Assembly: GCA_021442155.1 (NCBI GenBank)
Contig: JAKCPB010000350.1
Location: 124,001 to 188,000 of the forward strand
DNA length: 64,000 nucleotides
Source: Cymbidium sinense
Lineage: Eukaryota > Streptophyta > Magnoliopsida > Asparagales > Orchidaceae
Direction: 5' to 3'
Below, one piece after another: positions 34,547 through 47,492 of the stretch. The stretch's first letter is position 1. Each line of letters opens with the position of its first letter. The notes below the pieces were generated by a model. It was not told the DNA's origin, made no database searches, and saw nothing but the letters and a program-made list of their open reading frames with translations. The position numbers and the translations under genes were made by a program.

Positions 34547-37500
34547 TGTTGGTGTTTTCTTTGGAAAAGAGAAAAGAAATGACACCACATAGAGTTTAGG
34601 AAAATTTTATTTAGATGACCAAATATGACATTAAGGAATAAACATATTATCTTGAAAGATAAACATGTTCTCCTGTAATGAATTCAATCATTTCAATAAA
34701 AGACTCCTAAGGCTAATGGGTCTTTCATGTGCAGTATTTTCCACGAACTACATGGAAAAGTAGGCGGGATTTATTTTATCACGGGATCATGGTTCCCTAT
34801 AAAGGCAAGCCTCTATAGTTAATTACATCTTAGGAAGGGGTCTCTTCCTAAGAATACTCTCTCAACTAAAGAAATAAGTGGTTATTCTAAAGACTACTAA
34901 GGTAGCTTTCAAAGGATTGACTTTTTGAAATTCAATTGGGAGGTCCAAATTGGAGAGTTATTTTCAAGAATCAAATGGGAAAAAGTAGGAAATGTCTATT
35001 GATACTTTGGGATACCCAGTAAACATTTCAACTATCCTATGATTGGGCTTCAAATTTGGGATTTAATTTTAGATTTCAAGTTATCATTTTCTTAGAAATC
35101 AAGATTAGATTCACAAAGGCTATAGAAATGCCTCCTTCTTCAGGACATCCATCAGGCTCCATAGGGGACCACCGCACCATCTCCTTGTTGGGTCAACTCC
35201 TGCTAATCTTAGACCCATAGATTATAACCTAATTCTAAGCTCAAATTTACATTTAAAATTCAAAAAAAAATCATAAGCCCTACAAAATAGATGTTAGGAA
35301 ATACATACAGCACACAAAGCAGTTTATATTTCACAAACATATGAGCTTAGCATTAGTTTCTTTCCAAGCCCAGCTATCATATAGACTATGCTAAGGGATT
35401 TTCAGCACCTACAAGAAAATAATAGTTTTATGATTTATTTATTACAGTGATCCCTTTAACACAGTCCCCTACAAAAAATAGTGTTAATTCTAAAAAGAAT
35501 GCCTAACTTCTGTCTAATGAACAAACAAGCCTAGGAATCCAGTCTAAATCAATACACCACACAAACATGTGAAGCACAACACAGAAGATTAAAGAAAATC
35601 ATAGAATGATCTAACCTAGATCTAGAGTCCATGACCTAAATGATCTAGTGTGTGTAAAAGAGGGGTTTGTGTGGTAAGGCTTTGCTAAGCTCCTTTAAGT
35701 TCAAGTTTAAGTTTGAAGTTTGAATTTGTTTAATTTTACCATTGGTTGGTTTCAGTTCAAATGGTTTAGTGATTTAATTCCCATTTTTATGTTCATTTTA
35801 TTTGGTTAAAGTTGTATAGGTTTTCAAGAATGAAGAATGGAATGATTCTATTTTTTTGATGGAGCTCTTTCCATTCAACATCCTAATTCTAATGAAGTTT
35901 CCAAAAGTCTAAGTAAGATCCTTAAGTATCTTAATTAATCTTTTGGATTGGTTTTGATTTAGTTCAGTTAATTTATTGAATTTAGATTAAAGTTTGATTT
36001 CATTCAATTGAACTTAAGTTATTAAATCATGGATTTGTAGGCTTAAGGTTTAAATAAATTAATACTTTTGGTTTGTTTATGGATTATGCTTAGCCTAAAG
36101 CACTTGAGTTAATTATTTAATCTCAATTAATTAACCTAAGTTTTAGATTCATTCATTAAATTTATTAGGGATGAGTGGTTTTAGATAATTTTATTTATTC
36201 AAAGTTTAATGTTTAAGTTAATTAATAGTTTTTTAAACCTAATGTTTTATTTCATTATCCTAGATTGAACTTTTTTACTTTGATTGACTTAGGATATTTA
36301 GATAAGTTTCTAAATAGTTTTCTAATGTTTGATTGTGATTGGTTTGAATTACCATTTTATTTAATGGATTAATTAATTCTCTTAACCTAAAATTTGATTA
36401 ACATTGACCTAAGGATTTAGAAATTTTAGAACTCTTAATCTAGAAATCAATTGAACCTAAAATATTTCTGGCAAATAGGGTTGCATGCCAATTTTATATC
36501 CTGAAAGTTTTAGCTTGATTTGAGATGTAATTAGGATGTAATTAAGGTTTTTATTATGTCCTTAAAACTTAAATTAAGCCTAATTTCTTTAGATTCTATT
36601 AAAGGTTTTATTTTTTCACTTATTTTTCACTGAATTACCTTTCCAATGAAGGTTTATTCATAATTTTTGGCTAACTAGTTGATTTAGTATGATTTAATTA
36701 AGTTTAGGTTATTTAATTGAATTATTTAATTTATTTAAATTACCTAATTAAGTCAATTTAGGGATTATTAGGTTTAGATAGGTTTAATTAAGTTTAATTA
36801 GTATTTTGATGCTCATTAATGTTTATTATGATGATTTAAGGTTGTTTGATTAAACTTTTCTAATTATTTGACTAAGGGTTAATTAATTTAATTAATTAAA
36901 AGGTTAAGCATATGAAATTACAATTTTTCTTGAATTCAAAAAAATAAATCTCCAAAAATTCACCCAAGGTGTATTTTATGCTTAATTTCATTTACCCAAA
37001 GTTTCAAATTAATTGGATTATTAATTTGAGAGTAATTAGGTTTAATATTTTTAATTAAACTAAAATTAAGGGGAAAATACCCAATAGAAATTGGAGATTT
37101 TATTTTCTATGAATTCTTCTCATCAAGATGAATCCATAAAGCTTTTATTTATAATTTTTATTCATATTTGATTTTATATGATTTTAGAAGTTTTTTGCAT
37201 TTTTAATTAATTAAAAGTTATTTAACGATTTTAATGGTCTTTTAAGTGGCGGTCCCACTGGGATGGCATCTTTGTGCTATGGCGTGGCGCGCCAGTATGC
37301 GCACATGGGTTGGTCTATGTGGCGTCCATGTGGCGCCACGTTACTAAAGTTCAAAATTTGTGATCTCTTATGGGTCTAGATCGATCTCGTGGTTCCTAAA
37401 GGGTGAAAATTGATCGGTTACATGCGTCGATCCAAATACATGGATTAGATGGTAGAGATCATCTCCTTGATTCTTGCGGGAGAATGGTTGATAGTATTTT

Positions 37501-39110
37501 GCTAATTGTGATGATCTAGCATGAAATCAAGTGATTTCAATTGCTACATGATCATGGATGAATATCTATATTCTATATGGTTTGATCATATTGTAGATTA
37601 CATTTCCTATTAAACCTACAATCAAATTCTCTAAGGAAAAGCTTGAGGTCAACAATGGCATACCTCGATTAGTTGGGCGATTGGCCTTGCAATTGATCCT
37701 AAAGCTTGAACCAAACTTGCTTGCCAAAGGAATTAGGTTAATTCCTTATGGATTGCTCCTTAGGCCAACCCTTGATTGCTCTTTTTTGCTTTGATGGTTT
37801 ATAGTGGTTAAGGACTCTTGGGGGGGGGGAAATTTTGTTTAGGTTCGGTTTTGATGTGTGAAGGTGTGTGTGTGTGTTCAATTTTCCTTCGGGAAGTCTC
37901 TCCTCTTGTTTTCTATATGAGAGCCTTTAAGCTTTTCCTAGCTATTCCTTGGTTAGTTTTGGTGATGGAGGACCTTGGAAGCTAGTGCTCTCCTTTTCCA
38001 TCCACAATTGTCTATGTGAAGGGGTGGGAAGAAGGGAATTTGACTTCTCCAATTCCTTTGCATTGGTTTTCCTCATTTGGATTTTATTCAATAATGTAAG
38101 AGAAAATTAAATGTCTTAATTAGGGATTTAAAACTTCATTAGAAGGGTTTAAGGAAGTGTCACCCCCATCCCATGTGATTTGGTTGGAAGTGGTTTAGCA
38201 TTTCCTTATTTCTTTTGTCTTGCTTAACTCACTTAAATTGAGTTAAGTGAATTAAACATAATTTCTTATGGGTCAAATGACCCATTTGACCTACAATAGG
38301 GAGTTGGGTTATGTCCCATCACCATCCCTATGATTTAGGACAATCAATTTAGATTTATTTTGATTTTTTTTGGATTTGAGTTCAATGTGGCTTATTTAGG
38401 TTATTTTGATTTAAGAATTTAATTTACCTAATCTAGGCCTCCATGGACTCAAATTTCTTTGTAATTATGATCACACACATTCATTTGATAATTTGAAATA
38501 TTTTTGGTGATTTAATTTAGTCAAATTTTTATGGGTTGACTTTTTTGACTAGGTGGGTCGACTTAAGTCAATCCTAGGTTGACTAGAGTTGACTTTAGAT
38601 TTGACTTTGAATTTTCATTTTATTTATAATGATTCACTTGATTTAATTTATGTTGGATATTTGACTTGATTTTACATCAAACTAAGTAGATGGATTTAGC
38701 ACAAAATGCATTTCCTAAGTCATTAAGCATAGTGACTTTAATAGTGAATTAGAAATCCCTATTTGAACTTGATATCATTTCATTGCTAAAATGACCTCTT
38801 CAAAAAATGAGGTCAACAAATGGACCCCAATATGTGTAGTGGATTAGTCGAATACACATATTAGTGTTGACATGATGATCAACATACAAGTATAAACTCG
38901 GGGTTCCAATTCATGATTTTGATTTTTTGACTTAGAATTTTGTTTTGATTTTGATTGTGAAAGATAGGTACATGTATACCTATCTTTTCTTTGGAGTGTG
39001 ATTCATTCCTAGAAACTTAACTTTCATTAAGTTCTAGGATGAAGAGGAATGCTATTTGGAGTAGTCCCAAAGAATGGTCTAACCCTAATGTAATCATGCT
39101 CAAGGAAGAT
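34547..39110. repeat. Long LTR-like repeat, copy D, beside the minus-strand Gypsy pol
   Basis: It begins TGTTGGTGTTTTC at 34547, and its front part matches copy B from about 22560. The GC-richer island is at 37240-37500 and the GGTCAA/GACTT-rich part at 38270-38600. Inward termini TGTTGG (34547) and TCAACA (38813-38818) look like LTR ends. However, sequence resembling the terminal part of copies A and B seems to continue to about 39060-39110, so the right end is uncertain. It lies at the 3' side of the minus-strand pol and would be its 3' LTR, read on the minus strand. All copies have the same direction on +. A (GT)n run is at 37865-37880 and a G9 at 37802-37810. Confidence 0.55.
38792..38815. 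other. Short hairpin-forming inverted repeat
   Basis: TGACCTC (38792-38798) and GAGGTCA (38809-38815) are exact inverted complements with a 10-base loop. The right arm resembles the terminal GTGAGGTCAA of copies A and B. It may mark an LTR end or be a chance echo of it. Confidence 0.5.
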
Positions 39111-40500
39111 GCCTTGGGACTTACTCTTACTTGAGAATAGTGGTGATCCATGTGTTTAGCTAATAAGATGTTAAGGGCATGATCCATCTAGTTAGCTAAG
39201 AGAGGAGAGGGTCTTTAAAGACATGATCCAATCCTCAAAAGTTATGCTAGGGAGAAGAGTCTTGAAATGCTTGATCCTAATCCGTAGTACTTTTACTACT
39301 TAACAGGGGTCACATGGACTTAATCCTATTTAAGTAGTACAAAGAAATGGGGCCTTCAATACATTGATGCCATTTCTTAATTCTTTGGATAGGAAGCCAA
39401 CTGGGGACTTACTCGGGTAGGATGCCGTGAGGGACTTATTCTAGATGATTAGAAAGAATGTGGGACTTATATCTTTTTTAGCTATTAAAATGGGTCATAA
39501 TAACTTGGTCCAATGTAACTCTCCTGTGTAACATAAAAGGGGCCTTGATGGCATAACCCAATCATGTACACAAAAATAGGATGATGAATGGGGACATACT
39601 CCTTGATGATTGGAAAGAATGTCGACTGGGAACTTATATCTTTGTGGCTATTAGAAAGGGGTCATAAAGACTTGATCTAATCTAACTCGCATGTGTACAT
39701 GAAAGGGGCCTTGATGTCATAATCCAGTCATGTACACAAAGGTAGGATGCCGATTGGGAACTTACTCCTAGATGATTAGAAAGAATGTCGGGGACTAATA
39801 TCTTTTGGCTATTAGAAAGGGGTCATAAAGACTTGATCAATCTAACTTGCTTGTGTAACATGAAAGGGCCTTGATCCAATCATGTACACAAAAGTAGGAT
39901 GCCGGGACTTACTCTAGATGATTAGAAAGAATCGACTATGGACTTATATCTTTGGCTATTAGAAAGGGGTCATAAAGACTTGATCCAATCTAACTTGCAC
40001 ATGTAACATGAAAGGGACCTTGATGGCTTAATCTAATCATGTACACAAAGGTAGGATGCCAACTGGGGACTTACTCCTAGATGATTAGAAAGAATGCCGA
40101 TTGTGGACTTATATCTTTCTAGATATTAAAAAGGGGTCATAAAGACTTGATCCAATCTAACTCGCCTATTTAACATGAAAGGACCCTTGATAGCTTGATC
40201 AAATCATGTACACAAAAGTAGGAATGGTGCCATGAAGGGCTTGCTCCAAACCTATGGGAATGGTGCATGATGGCTTACTCCAAACCTCGAAGGGTATGAG
40301 AAAGGTGCCATAGAGGGCTTACTCCCATCTCAAGTCATGCATTGGAAAGGTGCCACAAAGGGCTTGATCCTATCCTACAAGTGATATGGATGAGGAAAAG
40401 GTGTTAAAATAACTTAATTCTTAATGCTCAAAAGTTTTGACTAATAAGCAAGAGTCTAATGAACTCAATGCTTACTTAATTAGTCTAACATGAAGGGTGA
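39111..40500 (-). repeat. Hierarchical tandem repeat: about 158-bp units built of about 40-bp monomers
   Basis: Between 39400 and 40220 a unit recurs with starts near 39417, 39588, 39742, 39896 and 40053. It is marked in order by AGGATGCC...GGACTTACTCC, AGAAAGAATG...GGACTTATATC, AGAAAGGGGTCATAAAGAC and AAAGGGGCCTTGATGGC. These four sub-blocks of about 40 bases resemble each other. On both sides (39111-39400 and 40220-40390) only shorter units with GGTGCCA...GGGCTTGATCC remain. It lies between the integrase end and the LTR-like repeat of the minus-strand element, as tandem repeats do in Tat/Ogre 3' regions. Confidence 0.82.
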
Positions 40501-40629
40501 TAAAAAGTTCATTTTCAAATACATTTGCGAATGAGTTTACAACATTCCAAATAAATGATACAAATTGAAGCTAAAGCAATAAAGAGAAATAATCCTTTTT
40601 TTATTGATCTTTATTTGGCAACATGTTAC

Positions 40630-43600
40630 AAGTCACACATAATATTTCTTTAGGTAATGACCATTGATAGTTGGTATTGGACAATCACCATCACAGGTAA
40701 TATGTTAGTAAGAACCTCCTTCATAAGCTTTTTCCACTACAAATGGTCCTTCCCATGTTGGCTCGAATTTGTTGTCGATTCTTCGATGAGCTAGGATTGG
40801 TCATCTAAGAACCAAGACCAAGTCTCCTACTTGGAAAGTTCTAGGATGAACCAATCTATCATGTGCCTGAACCATACATGATTGGTACAATTCAAGGTCT
40901 TGTTGAGCTTTCAATCATTTTCCTTCAAGATTATCTAGTTCTTCCAAGCGAATCTTATGATTTTGATCTACCATAACATTATTATTAACGAATACTCTTA
41001 ATGAAGGAAGTTGCACTTCTAATGGAAGAACCACTTCAGTCCTAAAAACTAAAGCATATGGTGAAGACTAAGTTGGTTTCCTATATGTGGTCCGATATCC
41101 ATAAGGCTTTAACCAACTTTTCATGCCATTGGCACTTATTTTCATCAAGTATCTTTTTCAAAATTCTTACCAATGTTTTATTAAATGCCTCGACCAATCC
41201 ATTTACCCTAGGGTAATAGATTCAGTATCTCAATTTTATGTTTAGCTACAAAGTGATTTATTTTCGTGGATCTAAAGGATGAACCATTATCGGATATGAT
41301 TCGATGAGGAATGCCAAATCGATATACGATATTTTCCTGAAAAAATTTCAACACATGATATGCTTTAACTTATTTCAGTGTTATTGCTTCAGCCCATTTG
41401 GAAAAATAATCTATTGCAGCTAAAATAAAATGATGTCCTTTTGATGAAGGAGGATCAATAGGTCCTATGATGTTGGTACCCCAACTCTCAAAAGGCCAGG
41501 AGGAAAGTAGGGTATAATACATTGGGTGGTTGATATAATACCACACCATGTACTTAGCACTAATGATAATAACATGCACCCTCCATGCAGTCATTTAGTA
41601 TCAATGGACAATAATACCCAAGTCTCTTAATTTTTAATTTCATTTTTTGGGCATTGGTGTGCTCCACACAATCGAGTGTATCTCGGTCTCAACCTTATGG
41701 GCTTCGGTTTGTCTAAACAATGGAGCCACATTTGATCGAATGACCTATGATATAAAGCATTATTGATTAATGCATAAGATAAAAACATTTCTTTATTTGA
41801 TTTGCTAATGACTTATTTTGAAGCCTCCCCTTACTTAAATAGTCAATAAATGATTGCCTCAATCACATTCTATTTGACCTTTAGCAAGAGTGGCTATCCT
41901 TTGTATTTATTCTTATTTATTAATGTAGCCTAAATCTATAGGAGATAAAACCTGTTGATTTTGAACTTCTATAGAAATTGATTCTTTTTCTAGGCATATG
42001 ATTTCTTTGGCTAATTTAACCAAAGCATCTGCTATTGAATTCTCTTGGTGAGATATTCTACACAACATTACATATGGAATCTTTTCAAGTAATTTCATTG
42101 TATATTGATGATAATTGAAGAGCTTTGGATGCAAAACCTTATAGATTCTGATAACTAGCTAGGAATCCCCAAAAAATTTATATTTTAATTTCCATAAAGC
42201 CAACTCTAAACCCAGTAATAAGAGCTTCATATTCAACTTCATTATTTGTACAAGGCTGACCAAATGATATGAATATCTCATCATTCCTTTTCTAGGGTTA
42301 TAAAGATTAACCCAATTCTGCCTTCCACAGGATAGATGAGTTTGATTCTTTATGTCTTCTTGATGATGAAGCACCATCAAAGTATAATTCCGGTGGCACT
42401 TGGTTCACCTTCTAATGCTATGATTATTCATAGGAGATCATCATTTAAAGGAGACCCTTCAAGTATAGGGTGTCTTCTAGAAATCACTATTTATCCTTTT
42501 ATAATACGAAGAGGAATATAAGTGATCTCAAATTATAATGAAATAATTGACCATCATGCTAAACACCTAAATAGTGTTGGACAGGTCATGAGATATTGCA
42601 AAGGATTCACCCTTGAAATCGGGTTGACCTTATGAGAAAGCATATAATGCCTCGTTTTAGCAAAAACTAGGCTAAGAAATGTTTCTTAATAGGAGGATAA
42701 TTCTTTTTTTCCATTGGGATAAGCCTGTGACTTAGATAATAAAGGGCATTTTCCTTCCCTTCTTCATTTGTTTGAGCTAATAAAGCCCCAAGAGATTCAT
42801 CCATAGCCGTAGTATAAAGAGTTAATGGCTTTCCCGAAATCAGAGAAGCCAAAATAGATGGATTCATTAAATATTACTTTAGGTTTTCAAAGACACCTTA
42901 GCAATTTTCATCCCAAATAAATTTGGAATCTTTCTTCAGTAATGTTACAAAGGGCTGACTCCTTCGGATAAATTTGATATAAATCTCCTTAGGTATGCAA
43001 GCCTTCCTTAGAATGATCTTGTAAGACTTCTAGGTGGCAATTTCTTTATAATAGCTTTTATCTTCTGGTCAATTTCTATCCCATGATGCCACCTATGAAC
43101 CAGAATTTCCACGAAGTCACTCCAAAGGCACACTTGGAGGATTCATCTTTAAGTTATAGTGGCAATCTGAAAAATGACCCATAAATCATAAAATGATCTT
43201 ATTTTATTTTGTTTTAATGACTAAATCATCGATATAACATTTAACTTGATTATGAATCAAGTCATCGAATATTCTAGTCATAGCTCTTTGATAAGTAGCT
43301 CATTTTGAGACCAAATGGCATGATCGTGTAAGAAAATCCCTATTGGAGTTACGATTATTATTCTTTTCATCTTAGGGCATCTTAATTTGATTATAACTAT
43401 ATGATCCATCCATAAATGAAAAGATCTCATGCGAGGCTATATGACCATGAGTTTGGGTATAGGCAAAGGGAACTCATCTTTGGGACAAGCTTATTTGTCT
43501 CTAAAGTCAGCATATCGTATTTGACCATTTTTCTTCTTTTCTAGAACTATGTTGGCTACCAAGTCAGGGTATTCTTCTCATATAATAGCTTCAATTAGTT

Positions 43601-44793
43601 TCTTTATTTCAATGATCACTTGTAGTTCTACTTCTAGCATCCACCTAGAAGCACTTCTTAGGATAGCATCAGATTTAATTCTTAGTTTATGTACAACCAC
43701 ATCAGGATAAACGCATTTCATCATAACTCCAAAAAATAATCTTTATACTCAAAGAGTAAAGTGATTAACTCTTGAGAATCTTAGACCCAAGAGCTAATAA
43801 AAGTAAATTTTGGGTTCTCAGGAGTTCCTAGGTTAACCTCCTTTAATTCATCTATAGTAGATTTTATCTCTTCCTCATATTAAGGAGGTGCATTCTGAAG
43901 TGAATCATCTTTGGATTCCTCCATGGTTTTATGAATGAGTCTTACGGAAGAGTAGAAGAGACTTCAAAGAGTTGATCTATTTGATGATTACTTATCATTA
44001 AACAATGATATCATCAAATGATTCAATGGTACCAAACCAAATGCTAGCTTTGGGTGGAAATTTCTATGTTTTTGATTCCATAAGCTCTCCATGCATTGGG
44101 CTTTATCTTTAGGCCAAACATTTGTGATAAAACCATGTTTCACATAATTCTTTACACAAGTTGAATACCAGTCAAAAGGAAGTTCTATTATTTCATTGAA
44201 AGATGGTTCTTCAAGCTTTACATCTCCTTCTGAGCTTGAAGGATCGGGTAAAGAATAAAATTTTGCTAACCTCCCACTTCTCTTGATAAGTTAGAGCTAC
44301 TTTGACCTAATTGAGATATTTTATTTTGATTTAGAGTCAAAGTTAAAGTGTCCACATATTTTTTAATTTTTCATATGTGGATAGCTCAGACTCTTCCTTT
44401 AATGTTTTAATTTCTTCCTCATCAGAGTTTGATTCTAAGGAAATCTCAAACTTTATTGAAGCATTTCTATGATGGGATACTTCATTTGAGCTGGATTCCA
44501 AATCAATATGAATTATTGGAGGTTCTTTTTCTTTTTCTTTTTCCTCCTTTTCTTTCTTTTCATCTTTCTTGATTATTGTACTTTGTGCTTCAACAATGAT
44601 GGATTTCATAGAATCAAATCTAGGTTTCTTAGGCATGTAGTAAATAGCATCTTCATAGAGCTCAATCACATGAATAGTGAATGGTTGTATATCTCCTTTT
44701 ATGACATATTCTACTCCATCCCTAATGTACTTAATACACTAGTGGAGTGAAGATGGAACCATTCTATACTCATGGATCCAAGGTCTGCCAGCT
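40630..44793 (-). pseudogene. Ty3/Gypsy (Tat-like) pol relic, minus strand: hinge, RT, RNase H, archaeal-type RNase H, integrase
   Basis: Reading the minus strand: the hinge GRPWIHE then MVPSSLH (44789 to about 44735); YEDAIYYMPKK and a charged KEKEEKEKEKE linker (open frame 44669-44343); RT with ACPKDEFPLPIPKLM (near 43500) and the catalytic YIDD at 43236-43225; RNase H with DESLGALLAQTNEEGKE (open frame 42867-42667); archaeal-type RNase H with EVEYEALLLGLELAL and FFGDS (near 42240-42170); integrase with SWPFESWG and IDYFSKWAEA (open frame 41594-41370); C-terminus KFEPTWEGPFVVEKAYEGG (about 40770-40715) and NGHYLKKYYV just before the end. Better preserved than the + relic at 5735 but still full of stops and frameshifts. 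The 5' end is cut exactly at the hinge, where satellite begins; gag and protease are absent. Confidence 0.92.
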
Positions 44794-47030
44794 TTAGGTT
44801 TAGGTTTTTATTTAATTTTTATTTTATTTTATTTTAAGTTTATTTTACTCTTATTTTATGTTTAATTTTATTTTATTTAGGTTTTTTATTCTAGGTTTAT
44901 ATTATTTTTTAGTTTAGTTTAAGTTTTTATTTATTTTATTTTACTTTATTTTTAATTTTTATTTTATTTTATATTTAGGTTTAGGTTTAGTTTTAGTTTT
45001 ATTTTATTTTATTTTATTTTATTTAGGTTTAGGTTTTTTATTTATTTTATTATTAGGATTTTAGGTTTTTAAGGTTTAGGGTTTAGGGTTTAGGGTTTAG
45101 GGTTTTAGGTTTAGGGTTTAGGGTTTAGGGTTAGGGTTTAGGGTTTATAGTTTTAGGTTTAGTGTTTAGGCTTTAGGGTTTAGGGTTGGTTTAGGGTTTA
45201 GTTTTGGTTTAGGGTTAGGTTTTAGTTTTTTAGTTTTAGGGTTAGTTTAGGATTTAGGGTTTAGGGTTTATGGTTAGGGTTAGGGTTTAAGGTTTAAGGT
45301 TTAGGGTTTAGGGTTTAGTGTTTTTTTAATAGTTTAGGGTTTAGGTTTAGAAATTAGGATTTGGGGTTTAGGGTTTAGGTTTTAAGGTAAGTTTGTAGGT
45401 TTAGGTTTATTTTATTTATATTTTTTAGTTTTATTTAGTATAGTTTATTTATTTTAGGTTTATTTATTTTAGTTTAGGTTTTATTTTAGTTTATTTTTTT
45501 GGTTTAGGTTTAGGTTTATGTTTATTTTTTAGTTTAGTTTTGTTTTTATTTTATTTTTTAGGTTTAAGTTTTATTTTTTATTTTTAGGTTTAGGTTTAGG
45601 TTTTTATTTTATTTTTTTAGGTATAGGTTTTAGGTTTTTATTTTAGGTTTTATTTCTTAGTCTAGGTTTAGGTTTATTTTTCATCTATTTTATTTTATTT
45701 AGTTTAGGGTTTAGGTTTAAGTTTATTTTATTTTGTTTATTTTAGGTTTAAGTTTTAGTTTATTTTCTTTTATTTTATATTTTTATGTTTTAGTTTAGGT
45801 TTTTATTTTATTTTATTTTTTATTTTATTTAGGTTTAGGTTTTTAGGTTTTTAGGGTTTATGGTTTAGGGTTTAGGGTTTGGGTTTAAGGTTTAGGGTTT
45901 AGGGTTTAGGGTTTAGGTTTGTAGGTTTTAGGGTTTAGGGTTTAGGGTTTAGGGTTTAGCTTTTAGTTTAGGGTTTTAGGGTTTAGGGTTTACGATTTAC
46001 GGTTTAGGGTGTAGGGTGTAGGGTTTAGGGTTTTAAGGTTTAGGGTTTAGGGTTTAGGATTGTAGGTTTAGGGTTAAGGGTTTAGGGTTTAGGGTTTAAG
46101 TTTAGGGTTTAGGTTAGGGTTATTTTATTTTTAATTTATTTTATTTATTTATTTTTTAATTAAGTAAACTCATAGGTTTAGGTTTATTTTATTTATTTAG
46201 TTTATTTTATTTTTTTATTTTATTTAGGTTTATTTTTATTTTTTGTCGATTTAGTTTATTTATTTTAGGTTTATTTATTTTAGTTTAGGTTTTTTTATTT
46301 TAGTTTATTTTTTATGTTTAGGTTTAGGTTTATTTTTTATTTTAGTTATATTATTATTGTATTTTTTAAGGTTTAGGTTTTATTTTTTATTTGTAGGTTT
46401 ATGTTTAGGTTTTTAATTTATTTTTTAGGTTTAGGTTTAGGTTTTATTTTAGGTTTATTTTAGGTTTATTTTTTAGTTTGGTTTAGGTTTAGGTTTTATT
46501 TATTTTAGTTTCATTTATTTTAGTTTAGGTTTAGGTTTATTTTATTTTTATTTTAGGTTTAGTTTTTTTTTTAATTTAGGATTTAAGTTTTTTTTTTATT
46601 TGTAGGTTTATTATTTAGGTTTAAGCTTTTATTTAGTTTCTATTTTATTTAATTTTAGGCTTATTTTATTTTTATTTTAGGTTTGTTTTTAATTTATTTA
46701 GATTTTTTATTTTTTATGGTTTTGTTTAGATTATTATTTATTTTATTTTATTTTGGCATTTATTTTTTAATTTTATTTTTTTAAGTTTAGGCTTAAGTTT
46801 TGGTTTAGGTTGATGTTTATGTTTTTTTTGCATTAGGTTTTTTATTTTATATATTTTTAAGTTTTATTTTGCTTAGGTTTATTTTTTTGGTTTTTAGGGT
46901 TTAGGGTTTAGGGTCATTTCAGGTTTTAAGGTTTAGGGTTTAATATTTTAGGGGTTAGGGTTTAGGGTATAGTGTTTAAGGTTTAGGTTTTAGGCTCAAT
47001 GTTTAGGTTTTAGTTTAGGGTTTTGGGATT
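44794..47030 (+). repeat. Telomere-like satellite block 6a
   Basis: T-rich phase (44794-45060), a regular TTTAGGG run (45070-45370), a short degenerate landmark (AAGGTAAGTTTG near 45385), T-rich phase (45410-45840), TTTAGGG-rich (45850-46110), landmark AATTAAGTAAACTC (46157), T-rich phase (46180-46890) and a TTTAGGG-rich end. This is about two and a half higher-order units. Confidence 0.93.
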
Positions 47031-47492
47031 ATTATTTTTTTAATAAAGAACAAATTCAGATTCAACATTTCTTTTGTTCAATTTCATCAACCAAGTAACA
47101 CAACAAGTTTTTTAATACACAAGCGATGACATAGATAAAAAATGAGTATGTATAGAACAAATCAAAAACCCTAGATAACTAAAACTAACTCTACTGTAAA
47201 GATACATTTTCATAAGCGGCCGGATCATCGTTGTTCTTATTCTCTCCATCGAACCACCGACCTCTCTCGTGTAATGGGATCCACCATCATATCCCCAATC
47301 TCTCCCTTTGCCACCACCATGGATGTTACCTCGGTTGCTCCTCCTGCCTCCATAACCACCACTGCTCTGACCACCACCTCCATATCCACCACCCACCGAG
47401 ATCTCCCACCCTTTGTGATGTCCTCTCTGCCATTACCATGATCTAGACTAAGCAGTTGGGTGATGTTCCCAGTCAAGGTTCTACCCATTCTT
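47031..47492 (-). pseudogene. GRP7/8-type glycine-rich RNA-binding protein fragment, copy 2 (best preserved)
   Basis: On the minus strand it starts AATGGGTAGAACCTTGACTG (47490 down), which with one stop and one frameshift corresponds to the RRM end NGQNLDGRNIT..., and continues towards SRS. Then comes a glycine-rich tail reading GGGYGGGGQSSGGYGG and GRDWGYDGGSHYTR within an open frame at 47396-47112. The real protein should end soon after a NNDDP-like stretch that is read in another frame; the ORF runs on into 3' UTR. The UTR carries TCTTTACAGTAGAG and CATCGCTTGTGTATTAAAAAA, and ends in TTCTTTATTAAAAAAA, an A-rich end. Clock-regulated GRP7/8 proteins bind RNA through an N-terminal RRM, which is lost here, so this is a 5'-truncated retrocopy or captured last exon. 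Confidence 0.87.

Noticed and set aside
34547..38818. A fully delimited LTR of 4272 bp with TGTTGG...TCAACA ends
   Set aside because: Sequence resembling the terminal part of copies A and B seems to continue beyond 38818, and no target duplication or primer-binding site could be shown, so I kept the right border open.
39400..40390. CRISPR-like array of direct repeats and spacers
   Set aside because: The units are continuous tandem repeats whose intervals are also related to each other; there are no unique spacers and no cas-type genes, and the context is a plant retrotransposon.
47231..47446. A + strand His/Ser-rich 71-codon frame, and a second minus-strand frame at 47237-47488
   Set aside because: Both are alternative frames of the GRP fragment; the glycine-rich frame matches the family and the RRM-end phrase.
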